Below are positions 10,368 to 22,004 of a stretch of DNA of 64,000 bases, one piece after another. The stretch spans positions 357,757,739 to 357,821,738 of the forward strand of contig NC_090319.1 in the NCBI RefSeq assembly GCF_040869045.1, written 5' to 3'. Position numbers and translations under genes: made by a program. The notes under the pieces are model-generated. The model was not told the DNA's origin and ran no database searches. It saw nothing but the letters and a program-made list of their open reading frames with translations. This DNA is from Eurosta solidaginis. Taxonomy: Eukaryota > Arthropoda > Insecta > Diptera > Tephritidae. Position 1 is the first letter of the stretch, and every line of letters starts with the position of its first letter.

Positions 10368-10379
10368 ATATTCTAGCAT

Positions 10380-10895
10380 AAGAGAAACAAAGTGAATATA
10401 CTTCTTCAGTTAAGCACAACTGAGTATATATAATAGAAAAACGTTAAGTGATGAAACCATAAAAGCGTGAGTGATGAAAAATCGTAAAACTGTTCATCAC
10501 TTCGCTCGAATAATCCACGGACTTATTTAATGTTTTTATATTTCGACAAAAAAACTTTTAACGAGGAAATAATAAAACTTGACAATAACACTAGCCATGT
10601 CTTTAATTGAGGCTTTAATCTTAGCAGATTAGTAGTTAAGGTGTATTAAGTTAACTCAACGCTTGTCTGACGGTTTTAATATTACTTTTGTTCTTGGTTT
10701 TGTTTTCACCTTCGCATTCATCGCCTTTTGCTGGCATTTTGTTAATTCCATTATAGTGAATGAAATAGCACGTGAGAGCTTAAAAGAAACATAGATACGG
10801 GTATGATGACATAAAATTTTGAACAGAATAGGGCTGATTACATTCACGATAGCGGTGTAGCCGCCACATCTGTCATATTATTTTGACACATGTTC
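10380..10895. other. No gene seen
   Basis: AT-rich DNA between the SINE and the solo LTR. It holds no domain-bearing frame and no repeat that I can place. Confidence 0.4.
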
Positions 10896-10899
10896 TTAT

Positions 10900-11363
10900 T
10901 GTGGCGAATATGTATTAGCATCACCATGCTGTTAGTAAATAATCTCAAGAACCAAATACATCAAGCAATCAAATGTATGTACATGCAGAGAAGAAGAAGT
11001 TACTCACACATACACACGCATATGTCTAGTAGGAAAGCATAAACTACAAATATACATTATATAGCTGGTAAGCAAGCATGAAATACAACTGTTCGCGAAA
11101 CGTCTAGACTTTAGGAGAAATAAGCGAACGAGGCAACAGAGAGTATAAAAGCAGCTCAAGCTAAGTAATAACTACACAGTTTGATTTATATATTTTAATA
11201 GCGATTAGTTGTGCAGTGAAGTATAATTCTGAAGGATTCCCAAAGTAATCTAAAAAAGACCAGTTTGCAAATACTGAATATTGGAGTTATTTATTCCACA
11301 GTGCAGCGAATAGACCGTTAGCAGAATGTGCATAATACCCAGGATCTCCCTAAATTCGTTACA
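10900..11363 (+). repeat. Solo LTR of the short-LTR gypsy family, copy 1
   Basis: 464 bp, TGTGGCGAAT...TTCGTTACA, flanked by the 4-bp duplication ttat (10896-10899 and 11364-11367). It matches the LTRs of the element at 36850-42889, including gagagtataaaagcag (TATA box), the gaatattggagttatttatt block and the closing ctaaattcgttaca. It probably arose by LTR-LTR recombination. Confidence 0.9.
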
Positions 11364-11367
11364 TTAT

Positions 11368-11865
11368 GAATGTCGTTATTTTCGGCGGGACAAACGGCGC
11401 GACAATCAATCACGAAAGCTGTTGTAGACAGATAAAACCTAATTCTATTTTTGGGAAGCGACAGTGAGCTGCATGCTTTTTATTTTGTCAATAAAAACTA
11501 AAATAGAAGTAAATAACAGATAATAAATGCTAAAATAATTCTTTTGGGCGTTTTTTAAACATAATCAATATCTCTTTCTAAATTTTTCGCTACTGTTTGC
11601 TGTAATTTATATTGGTGGCTGACGCTTTCAAAGTAATTAAGAAGCCAATGCTTGGCTACAGTTGTCGTCAAGCTTTGCTTTATTGTGGTTGTGGTTTGTA
11701 GACGCCGTGTTGAATGTAATCAGCCCTAATAACTGAAAAAAAAAATTTTATTTATTTAAACTGACGCGTATAGTTTCAATCTTTATTACGTTGAGAAAAA
11801 TAATAATGGGTTAGCCATTTCAAAAATAAGAAGAATTTTGGAAAATGTGCTGCCTTTTATTGGTA
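11368..11865. other. No gene seen
   Basis: Flanking DNA after the solo LTR. No coding or repeat match that I can support. Confidence 0.4.
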
Positions 11866-12066
11866 TGGCACGATATTTGGGGTATTTACGTCATCCTTTT
11901 ATAAATGGGGGTATTCACGTCAATTCGTTATCAATTTATCTAACTAAAAATCATTTGTTCGCAGTGTATTTTGGTTGTTTTTTTAATTTTTTAAAAATTT
12001 TACCACATAAGCAGATACCAAGGTAATGTGAATACCCCCATTTATTATCACGTGAATACCCCCCTC
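11866..12066. repeat. Short inverted repeats with a GGGGTATTCACGT motif
   Basis: ataaatgggggtattcac at 11901-11918 is exactly the reverse complement of 12028-12045. A further inverted copy (cacgtgaataccccc) lies at 12049-12063 and a diverged direct one (ggggtatttacgtca) near 11878. This could be a small fold-back element; no target duplication was found. Confidence 0.55.
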
Positions 12067-14489
12067 GGTCGAAAAAAGGAGTATTTATGGATTACCGAAT
12101 GAAGTGAGTGCAGTACGCATAAAAGCTTAATTTATCAACGGTGATTATAATCTTGTTTATTTCCTCTAATTTATTTATAAATTTGTTTATTGTAACTGTA
12201 CGAAGAAAAACATCAACACTTTGATTGCAAAATAATTTGACTGCGAACTCATTTACATTTTGTAGTTGTAATTTTTATTCCTAAAAAATTCTATATATGT
12301 ATGTATGTATTTATAATTGCAAAACTGAGTTTGACAGATTTTAATTGATTTCCAACAATGATAAATCCAATTAGCGAAAATATGTAAGCCTGTTCATTTG
12401 TATTATATAATTTCAAGAAGAGAATGTTAAAAAAACAACAAATTGTAAGCTGATTGTAAAATCTATCCAGACTAAGCAAATATAATAATATTTGATTGTT
12501 AAGAAATAAAAGCTTTTGCTGTTATTATAACGAATAAAAAATTTACGTAATTACTCGACACATTTATAGATTAACTTGCTGATTTATAACATGGGCAGGC
12601 CTATAAAGGCATTTTGTGGGAAGGGTGGGAATGAGGCTTGGGGGTACCGATATGTCGCTGGACTCAGTTTTTTTTTTTGGTCATACAAATAAAAAAACTA
12701 TTCAATAAATTTGATAATGAATTTAGGCTTATATAATTCGCAGGTGATCCAAAAATGGCCATATCTAGCTTCACGTTTAAACACAAAGTCACAAAGCTTG
12801 TTACCCGATCGAAAAACACACTACGAGTTCGACATTGTTACGATTAACACGCCCATCGTATTTGAAATCTTTTTATTTTATGATTATCGGCAGCCTAATC
12901 CATTCTCTCTGACGGAATACATGAGCGGTTGGAGCATATATATAGGGCACTTCCTCTTTTTGAACAGTCTGACGGAGATGGTAAAGTTAGATATTTCGCT
13001 CCTACCTATCGAGGAATATCGGCTTTAGTTAAAGTAGTTCTTTACAACCTTTCCAGTTAGATATTTATAGGCTTACAAAGCTTCTGGAGCATCACTGGAG
13101 TGATACCGACAGGGACTAGGTGATCTTAAGGGGAAGAAACTGTTGCTAGCGTATCTCATTTTTTCCTTGTCAATGATAGAGCCCTACAGTATACTCACAG
13201 AAAGCGGTACGCTCCGCAAAAGTTGGGTTCAAAGGCCTATGCAGTCAAGGGAACTAGTATTCAAGTGGATGTTTAGTGAGGTTTTCTGCACAAGCCATGT
13301 GCTCGTTTGGTGTTCTTTGAACAGAACCTGGTTGGATTTTTGAGTGCCTTATTGTATGGTTTTCATAGTTTAGTTATTGAAGGCATTCCGACACCGGCTA
13401 CTTATCTTTCAACACCGAGGCCAACTCGAGATCAACCACTTCCTCCCAGCCATAAAACTTTCGAAAGATTAAAGTAAGCTTGGTCGCCTTATTAAATATA
13501 ATTAAGTATCAGTTTAATATGTAGTGAAAAGTGACTCACTTCTGTGGTTTGAACTTCTTCTACCCGATATCTTGTGTCTGGAATTGGCAACAAAGGGCGT
13601 TACTAACACGAGGCATATATTCCAATGCTAGGTGTAACATATGGATGCTCTCGCCTTGCAGCTTGACGGATGTTAAATATGATGTGCTTTAATTAGAACT
13701 GCTTTTTATTAAAAGGCACGCTTGTGGATTACCTTCATCAGCTTTGTGGAAAAGATTGTATAAACTGCTCTTAAGTCTCACAATCTGTTGGTTGTTTGTC
13801 CAGGGCACTTGCATGAAGCTAATGTCAAAATGGTCGTCCATCTGAGATTAATTAATTTGCTGCTGACACTCTGCTTGCATGCTGACACTCTAAAGCTATT
13901 GAACTGCGCCTTTCGCTTCCTCAGAGTCAGCCCATCTGCGGTTTGGCAGCCAGTAGAACCTTCAACTTTTCCACCCGAGAGGCAAGAGCAACACCTTGTT
14001 GTGCCTTTGCTTGAACTTCGAACGACTCCTCCAATTTAGGTGCCAAGATCGGCTTAATAGGTTTAATGATTCCTAACCTTTGAAAAGCTGACAGTATTCT
14101 ATGGCCGGTATACTACACTTAGACAGCTTGAAAGACTAAAGTATTTCCTCTGAGTCCTCCAGAAGAGATATATTTTTGCTACACGTTTTGTAAGGCAATC
14201 CAAAGACGCGTGGTCAGCGCATTTGATTACCCTGTATCTCCAGACTGTCTGACAGAAATTACACAGCATTTGAGGTGCTGTTGGATTGTAGCGCACACGA
14301 TGCATTGCCCGCTAGAACTTTCTGACTTACTTTTGTAAGACTTCAAGGCGGGGTAGTGCGGTATTATGGAGGTCTTATAGTAAAGGAAGATTGCAGCAAA
14401 CGTATTTCGAAGGCATTACGCACATTTAAATACTCGAAGAACAAAAAAAATGTCCTTTAAATTTAGCTATCACCTACACACAAAGTTAT
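12067..14489. other. About 2.4 kb without a recognisable gene
   Basis: No frame longer than about 105 codons. The two longest (12711-13028 and 13788-14039, plus strand) show no domain that I recognise and no repeat match. Old TE sequence is likely but cannot be assigned. Confidence 0.35.
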
Positions 14490-14493
14490 ATAT

Positions 14494-14961
14494 TGTGACG
14501 AATATTAGCATCACCATGCTGTTAGTAAATAATTGCAACAACAAATACAGTAATCAGCCAAACTTGTGTCCATACAAACCTAGCAGCTCGAAGTGAAGAG
14601 GAATTTCACACACACATGTAGTTATTAGCCGTAGTTGTTACTCATACATACATACGCATATAGCTCCATTACCAAGCAGGAGGTAAAACTGTTCTAGAAG
14701 GCGGAACATATAGATCTTAGTAGAAATATGCGACGAGGCAACAGGGAGTACAAAAGCAGCGCAAGCTGAGGAATGACTAATGAGTTTGATTTAAACACGC
14801 TATTAGTTGTGAAGTGAAGTATAATTGTGAACTACTCCCAAAGTAGACTAAATAAAGACCATATTGCAATACCGAATATTGGAGTTATTTATTCGCCAAT
14901 TCAGCGATTATACCGTTAGCAGAAGTTGAATAATAACCAGGATTTCCCTAAATTCGTTACA
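14494..14961 (+). repeat. Solo LTR of the short-LTR gypsy family, copy 2
   Basis: 468 bp, TGTGACGAAT...TTCGTTACA, with 4-bp duplications atat at 14490-14493 and 14962-14965. It shares gaatattggagttatttatt and the surrounding blocks with 10900-11363 and with the full element. The TATA box is weakened to gggagtacaaaagcag. Confidence 0.9.
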
Positions 14962-14965
14962 ATAT

Positions 14966-15905
14966 GAATTAAGCCTTAAAAGAGTAAACTTTTACGAACG
15001 TACTCTCTCCACCTGATATGCAGGGTATTCTACTTTGACCCAAGGTATGCAGGCTTTTATATATATAAATATGGTTGCCAAGGAATATGCTTTTTCATCT
15101 TTGAATGCTTATTTGAATTAAATTTAATAAAACTTTCGTTCATCGTAGTCAATAGCGACTGGAAATTTACTACCTTTACCTTCAAATTGTATTCAATCAA
15201 CAATAATTTGTTTAACATTCATAAACCGTGAAAGTAAAAAAATTTATTTTGGTATCAACGAAAAATGTTTGCTGAAGCTCTAAATTCATTTTGAGGTATC
15301 TCAATGTGGCATGTGGAATTTTATTAGTTTCCTTGTCATTAATACTGCACTTACACGGTAGAGAGTTCGAAACACATTCATATATATACATAAGTAAAAT
15401 AAACTAATTTCGAAAACTTTGACGCAACAGGGAGGTAAAAGAAGTTTGCATATCCTCACATTTGAAAAAAGTACTTTAAAAGTAAAACTTGGAATATAGC
15501 GTGACTTGAAATCTCCTGTATAAAGAGACTTTAAACTATTATATTCAGGAAAATTTGGTTGAGACTGGCCACTTATGAGGTGGATATAAATCGAGCAATG
15601 AAACTTTTCCGCCAATGCAAACTGGGGTCAATTCCCTTCCGCTGACATAACTAAGACTTTAATAAGCCACATCCATTGTACATAGATGTTTACGTCTACT
15701 AGGCTCTTAAACGTCGTGACCATCCGGCATTATGTAGACTCGTTTCAAGAACAAGGCTCATCAATATTATTTGATTATATTAATTCACTTCATCCACGTG
15801 GCTATTGGCGGATATGAATTCAAGACTGGGAAGGGCATCGTTAATACAAAAACCACATTAACAACGAAACCAATGCCTGATTAATATCAAATTATTTTAT
15901 AATTT
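14966..15905. other. No gene seen
   Basis: AT-rich. A 104-codon minus-strand frame at 15301-15615 has no domain, no splice context and no homologue that I recognise. Confidence 0.35.
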
Positions 15906-15909
15906 TTGC

Positions 15910-16075
15910 CACCTAGTACTACTTTGGACCTGGTAGGCAATTTCGACGAACAAAAATTACGCTCTACAAGTCGCTCATCAATCTGTATGTACCGCAATCG
16001 TGGACGGTGTCGATAGCAGATAAGATAGCTCTTGGAGTATTCGAGTGAAAAGTTCTTCGATATATTTACTAGGAG
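15910..16075 (+). pseudogene. RTE reverse-transcriptase fragment (C-terminal)
   Basis: Degenerate copy of 55880-56070 of the RTE element below: tactactttggacc.ggtaggcaatt, then ctctacaagtcgctcat and ttggagt.ttcgag..aaagttcttcga. Several indels and stops make it non-coding. It is much older than the copy at 52985. Confidence 0.65.
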
Positions 16076-16104
16076 GTATAATAACTTATGCTAATTAGCA
16101 ATCG

Positions 16105-16635
16105 GCAAAGCGGACACGAATTTATCATCATCACCATACTGACAGTGAGACGTTAGAAAGGCTTTCAAAATAGCGAAGTTGACAGATTTTCTGGCTGCCA
16201 TAGAACAGCGATTCCAAATCCCATGTTGTACACCGCGCATCACTAGAAACTATTTCTGTGTTCAGATCCTTATATAACACACAACAAAGAGCCCACGTAC
16301 CATGCATGCAGTTTAGCACAGGTGTCAACTCTGGGTCCACACTTTTGGAGCAACACCTACATATTTTCAATCTTAAAATAACCGACTATTCTTTTGTATA
16401 AGATTATGCAGACGACAATGGCACTTGGCATGCTTTTGCAGAAGAGGCACACAGAAAGTCAATAAAAACCTCACATAGACAAAAAGTGTCCGCATTGTTA
16501 CTAGAACATGTTTCATGACCAAACGGAAAACCCCCAAATATGTACCAAGACATAAGTCCTTAAGTTAAAAAAAATCTATCATCTAGGCAAATATTGTAAG
16601 TTTTTTATGACCTAGGTTAATTAGTGACTCGAGGT
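16105..16635. other. No gene seen
   Basis: Between two LINE fragments. A 79-codon cysteine-containing minus frame (16131-16370) has no supporting context. Confidence 0.35.
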
Positions 16636-16639
16636 CTGG

Positions 16640-17280
16640 CAACTGTGTGCTCAACGTGCTGTAGCAGCTCGCACTTCTTACAGTTGTTGATACTGCACAG
16701 GTCTAACTTATAAGGATATGCTGCTAGAGAGCAGTGTTTAGCTAGTATGTCCATCGTTAGTCATTATTCTTCTCCCTCTATGTAGGAGCAAGTTTTTGAG
16801 TTTAATGTCGTAGGATGATTTTACAAATTTTGCAGCCCCGCGCTTTTGTCCACAGCTTTCCAACTTGATGGATCATATGCGACTTCTTTTGATTTCTCCT
16901 TTTCCAACTCATTGGCCTTTTCGGTCAGTACCTTCTATTCCCATATGACCGGAACCCAATATAGATGCTTTGTCCGTCCGAGCGACGACTCTGAAGTACT
17001 ATGTGAGATTATTGCCTTCATCACCGCTTGAGTAAAAGCATATCTATTTTTTCGACTGTGGCTTAAGCACACTTCCTTCCGAACTTCTGCTGGTTTCTTT
17101 GCGGCCACAATTTTAGCCTGTAAGATCTCCTTATTTCTGGATTAAGACAATAAATAGCAGATCCGACCCATTCTGTTAATTTAGTATGCGCTTTTATAGG
17201 AAGTTCTGCAATTTGCGCAAGCTTGCCAAACGCTCTGGCTCTGTTGTCCCACCGAGACCTCTATCAGGTCATGATACGCA
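16640..17280 (-). pseudogene. RNase H-type LINE fragment (family L1N), minus strand
   Basis: On the minus strand this aligns with 30720-31460, from the RNase H start through the C-terminal segment. Shared words include catatgatccatcaag, aaaaggcc.atgagttgg.aaaggag, gctgcaaaattt and cttataagttag. Numerous frameshifts remove any open frame. The RNase H domain after the reverse transcriptase points to an I/LOA/R1-type clade. Confidence 0.7.
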
Positions 17281-17284
17281 CAAA

Positions 17285-18500
17285 AAAATGATAGGAGCAG
17301 AGTTCGTACCCCTGACAAAAAAAGCACATACCTCTTAGGGTTGGGTTCAAAATCTTCTTTGGAAATGATAGATAAATTAATATAGTCAACTATTTAGATG
17401 TATAAGTATACTTCCGGCTTATAGTAAAGGCCCAACATGCGAATGAGAGGGCATCTAAATAGATATCGTTGGTGGGCAGGCTGATGGCAAACACCGGAAC
17501 TCCAACAGAAAGCTAAAGGAAGCTGCTCATGTACATCACAATATCCACGTTACTGTATAGCTCCAAACTATAGGCATACACACTTCGTAAGAAAAATCAG
17601 TGTAAATTTGTAACATCCGTACAGCAAATAGTAGCTCTCGGAGTAGCCCCCGATGATCGCACTGTATCAGTACCAGCCATAAAATTACCGGAACAATCCC
17701 TACCAACCGATAAGTGCTAGAAAGAAGAAGCTAGCAGATCAACCGCATGAAAGTCGTCTTCTTGCATCCACGCTTTTTGGGCTCAGCTTTGTTCTTTTTC
17801 TTAACGACCACACTTAATATCCGAAATGCAGGAGATTTGCGGCACGACGAAAAAAAAAACAAAACTTTACCACATAATTGCAATAAATTTGATTTGTTCT
17901 GTAGAAACTTCTCATATTTTTCAAAACTTCTACCTATGACTATTCCCAGCACAGTATATAGTGCAAGAAACTCGGCCTTAAAACTTGTCAGTGCACTCAC
18001 CTACACCTACACAGAACATACAGCAACCGCTGCATGATATCGAACGGCCCATAAGCCTCATCGCGTCCATAACAAAGAGCCAAGAGCTCTCCCTTACTGC
18101 CATTAACTTTGCTCAATGGTAATTGATAGTGTTCACGTGCCCAGCGGGTTATAGCTGTCAATGTGGTGCATCACTCTATGTGTAAGGGTATGTGTGCAGG
18201 TCAGTGCAATGGCATGTTTCCAATGAAAGATATACTATACTTTATTATTTCTACTCATTTCGTTGTTTTTTTAGCCTCTTTGTAACTGAGTGCCAAAAAC
18301 ACTTTACATCTTTACTGCTTTTGAATTAATTATAAGGTTCTGTTGCAAGCTTTCAAAGTCAACTTCGTTTCCCCTACCTTCATACTACAGCTGCAGTTTT
18401 AGTCATAAAAAAAATTTGCCAGGCAAAAGTCTTGCAATCAGATTTTATTATGGTGTCGAATTTTTTCCAAAGATCTGGGTTTAAATTTTCATCATATGAT
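17285..18500. other. Mostly unassigned; possible RNase H scrap
   Basis: A minus-strand frame at 17731-18000 begins SALTSFKAEFLALYTVLG, reminiscent of the SVFKAE..A segment of LINE RNase H domains, but the rest does not align. I can support nothing else here. Confidence 0.3.
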
Positions 18501-18504
18501 AACG

Positions 18505-18862
18505 TGTAGGCATCAACGTAAACAACGACGTCAGTCTAGAAATACAGCGAAGAATCACTCTTGCCAACAGAGGCTACATTTGACTGAGTAGGCAGTTGAA
18601 AAGTTAAGTCCTCTCTCGGCAAAGAAGTTCGTGTTGTACAAGTCACTTATCGTACGCGTTTTGCCATATGAAGCCGAAGTATGGACCTTGAGAACATCAG
18701 ACGAGGTGGATCTGAGAGTCTTCGAGGGAAAAGTCCTTCGAAAGATTTCTTGGCCTCTACGTAGCGGCGACGGCAAGTATCGAAGGAAATACAATGATTA
18801 CCTGTAAGAGTTTTGTGCAGACACCAACAAAGTCAAGCAAATTAAAACACAGCGGGTCATTT
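18505..18862 (+). pseudogene. RTE reverse-transcriptase fragment (C-terminal)
   Basis: Closely parallels 55810-56160 of the RTE element: gcatcaac, cagcgaagaatca, taggcagttgaaaagt.aagtcctctctcgg, tacaagtcacttatcgtac, and a final cagcgg. It covers the region after the YADD palm and the C-terminal region, with stops (for example after YNDYL). It ends where the Helentron-like element starts at 18869. Confidence 0.8.
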
Positions 18863-18868
18863 AAAAAA

Positions 18869-20732
18869 AAACAAGTAAGGAAGGTGTAATCGAACATTAC
18901 ATACTCAGCTGAGAGCTATGGAGATAAAATAAGGGAAAATCACCATGTAGGAAAATGAACCTAGGGTAACCCTGGAATGTGTTTGTATGATACGTGTATC
19001 AAATGGAAGGTATTAAAGAGTATTTTAAGAGGGGGTGGACCATAGTTCTATAGGTGGACGCCATTTAGGGATATCTCCATAAAGGCGGATCAGGGCTGGC
19101 TCTAGAATTTGTTTGTACGATATGGGTATCAAATGAAAGGTGTTAAGGAGTAATTTAAAAGCGCGTGGGCCTTAGTTCTATAGGTTGACGCCTTTTCCAG
19201 ATATCGCCATAAATGTGGACCAGGGGTGACTCTAGAATTTGTTTGTACGATATGGGTATCAAATGAAAGGTGTTAAGGAGTAATTTAAAAGGGAGTGGGC
19301 CTTAGTTCTATAGGTGGACGCCTTTTCCAGATATCGCCATAAAGTTGGACCAGGGGTGACTCTATAATGTGTTTGTACGATATGGGTATCAAATTAAAGG
19401 TACTTATGAGGGTTTTAAAAGGGAGTGGTGGTAGTTGTATATGTGAAGGCGTTTTCGAGATATCGACCAAAATGTGGACCAGGGTGACCCAGAACATCAT
19501 CTGTCGGGTACCGCTAATTTATTTATATATGTAATACCACGAACAGTATTCCTGCCATGATTCCAATGGCTTTTGTTTTCGCCCTGCAGAACTTTTGTCA
19601 TTTTCTTCTACTTAATATGGTAGGTGTCACACCCATTTTACAAAGTTTTTTTAAGGTTTATTTTGCGTCAATAGACCAATACAATTACCATATTTCATCA
19701 CTTTTTTCGTATTGGTATAGAATTATGGCAGTTTTTTAATTTTGCGTAATTTTCGAAATCGAAGTGGGCGTGGTCATAGTCGGATTTCACCCATTTTTTA
19801 TACCAATACAAAGATGTATCGATTTTTGCTCAAGTTATCGTGTTAACGGCCGAGCGGAAGGACAGACGGCCGACTGTGTATAAAAATTGGACGTGGCTTC
19901 AACAAATTCCGCCCTTTTTCACCGAAAATAGTTATCGACCTAGAATCTAAGCCCCTACCAAATTTCACAAAGATTGGTAAATTTTTGTTCGACTTATGGC
20001 ATCTTTTATTTTTGTATTTTGTGCCACCATATCATTACTGGAGTTGAATGTTGACATTATTTACTTATATACTGTAAAGATATTATATTTTTGTTAAAAT
20101 TTGACTTTAAAAACAATTTTTTTTAATTTTTTTTAAGTGGGCGTGGTCGTTCTTCGATTTTGCTAATTTTTATTAAGCATCCATATAGTAATAGGAGTAA
20201 CGTTCCTGCCAAATTTCATCATATATCTTCAACTACTGCCAAATTACAGCTTTTAAATTACCTTCTTTTAAAAGTGGGCGGTGCCACGCCCATTGTCCAA
20301 ACTTTTACTAATTTTCTATTCTGCGTCAGAAGTTCAACTCACTTACCAAGTTTCATCGCTTTATCCGTCTTTGGTAAAGAATTATCGCACTTTTTGTGTT
20401 TTTTCGAAATTTTCGATGTCGAAAAAGTGGGCGTGGTTATAGTCCGATTTCCTTCATTTTAAACGGTGATCTGAGATGAGTGCGCAGGAACCTACATACC
20501 AAATGTCATCAAGATACCTCAAAATTTACTCAAGTTATCGTGTTAACGGACGGACGGACATGACTCAATCAAATTTTTTTTTCGATACTGATGATTTTGA
20601 TATTTGGAAGTCTATATATATCTTGATTCTTTTATACCTGTACAAACAACCGTTATCCAATCAAAGTTATTATACTCTGTGAGCTCTGCTCAACTGTTAT
20701 TATACTCTGTGAGCTCTGCTCAACTGAGTATA
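18869..20732 (+). mobile_element. Mini-me/Helentron-like non-autonomous element, copy A
   Basis: Starts aacaagtaaggaagg, then cgaacattacatactcagctgag, and ends gagctctgctcaactgagta. These ends form an imperfect subterminal inverted repeat (tactcagctgag against tactcagttgag). Four 130-bp monomers lie at about 18980-19490. Then come spaced aagtgggcg..gccacgcc-type motifs and, near the end, a (GGAC)n/(GTCC)n run at 20544-20560 followed by atgactcaatc. The last 30 bp before the end (gttattatactctgtgagct, continuing) are duplicated at 20664-20725. No coding frame. Copies at 28345, 49182 (minus), 52527 and 57262 (minus) share parts. The internal (GTCY)n, subterminal inverted repeats and tandem monomers fit mini-me/HINE elements; the assignment is inference. 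Confidence 0.7.
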
Positions 20733-20974
20733 ATAATCTTATCGGAACCCATCTATTGAAGCGGGAAAAGCAGTGGCCCCACTGCTCTAGAAGGACCACG
20801 TCTTAGCACCACCAATTAGCTTTTTTGAGTGGATCTATGAAAATTTTGGAGGATATAATTAAGTTCCTGTTAATACTGTGATCCTGGCTTTGAGTGTCGT
20901 TAGAAACATTATTACCTTCGAGGTTCCTCACAGCTCTGCTAGCATCAAGACTTCAGAACTAACGCACTATTAGA

Positions 20975-21110
20975 AAATAACTCAAGGGTCGGCACAAAAC
21001 GTGTAGGCTCCCTTCCGCCAATTTGTAGGGAAAACTGACTAGAGCACGACGAATATTGGAGGGGAGCTGAGCTTAAAAGTCTTCGGAGGTAAATCGTGCC
21101 CAGTATTTCT
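20975..21110 (+). repeat. SINE-A, 3' part only
   Basis: cgtgtaggctccc, ccgccaatttgtagggaaaa, gagcacgacg.atattggaggggagct matches the 3' third of SINE-A (10278-10350). The tRNA-like head is missing. Confidence 0.65.
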
Positions 21111-21299
21111 TTATTTTGTTGAACCATTGGGAATTCTTTAGCTTGAGCAGGGCACAGCTATCAACGCATGCACGCTTCCCCAAAAACTCCTACTCCCTTA
21201 GTTTTAGGGTGTTTTACAATCATAATTCGCTGACTACAATATTATATTGTGGCATGTGGGATATCACGTTCACAGCTTGATAAGGTACCGAGCTTTCAA

Positions 21300-22000
21300 A
21301 TATTTAAATGTTTTTGTCTACATTCTTGGACAACAAATGAGAAAGTAATCTATCGATTTCCCTTATTTCCCCCTTTCTGACAGTTTGTATAAAAGGAGCT
21401 TGTTGGTATACACCCCTCTTGGAACATCTTTCAAAAGCGCAACGACCTGGTCTGACACCCGCAATTTGCTGCACTGCATATTTGTTTACCTTGTTAAGGA
21501 AGCTTGTTCCTTTGCTATCCAAATATGGCAATGATGACATTGAAATGTCGCAACCACAATTGTTTTTCCGAATTTAGTTCGTTTCCCTAATAAATGGCTG
21601 CTCTCTCAATGGCATAGTTCTCTGTAAAGAAGAGACTTTAAGATATACGATTAGCTGAATGGCAGATGCTTCGAGTACAGTCCAGCTATTTTTTTTTTTT
21701 TTTTTTTTTTAATTTTTAACCGTCTGTGAAGATTATAATCTTGTGTCTGTTCCACTGTCTAAGCGTTCCTCACATACCTCACTAGAAGGACATTCTTTAT
21801 TTATCATGAAATCTAGGGTAAGCTTTGCATCCTCTTAACCTCCAGTTGATTTATCTCGTTGTTTAGCGCCCTCCATCAAACTAGATCGCTATACGTTAGG
21901 ATCAGTCGAATCAATGTGTTGTAGCTACGTAGTATGGATAATATCACAATCCCCAGTCTCTCCAAAGGGTTCTTTTGTTGTTTGTTGACTTATCGTTAGT
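21300..22000 (-). pseudogene. Degraded LINE fragment (reverse-transcriptase C-terminus)
   Basis: The minus strand around 21840-21960 reads LIRLILTYSDLVWWRALNN with one stop, followed by INQLEVKRMQSL. This is the IlTYG.lVWW.AL..k..kvQR segment that ends the reverse transcriptase in I/R1/LOA-type LINEs. Frameshifts precede and follow it, and the outer limits are uncertain. Confidence 0.5.
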
Positions 22001-22004
22001 TTTG

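Noticed and set aside
13788..14305. Possible BEL/Pao-like pol fragment
   Set aside because: I could not find protease, reverse transcriptase or integrase motifs in any frame; left unassigned.
16131..16370. Cysteine-rich 79-codon minus frame as a small zinc-finger protein
   Set aside because: Cysteine spacing does not fit a known finger, and neighbouring sequence is LINE debris.
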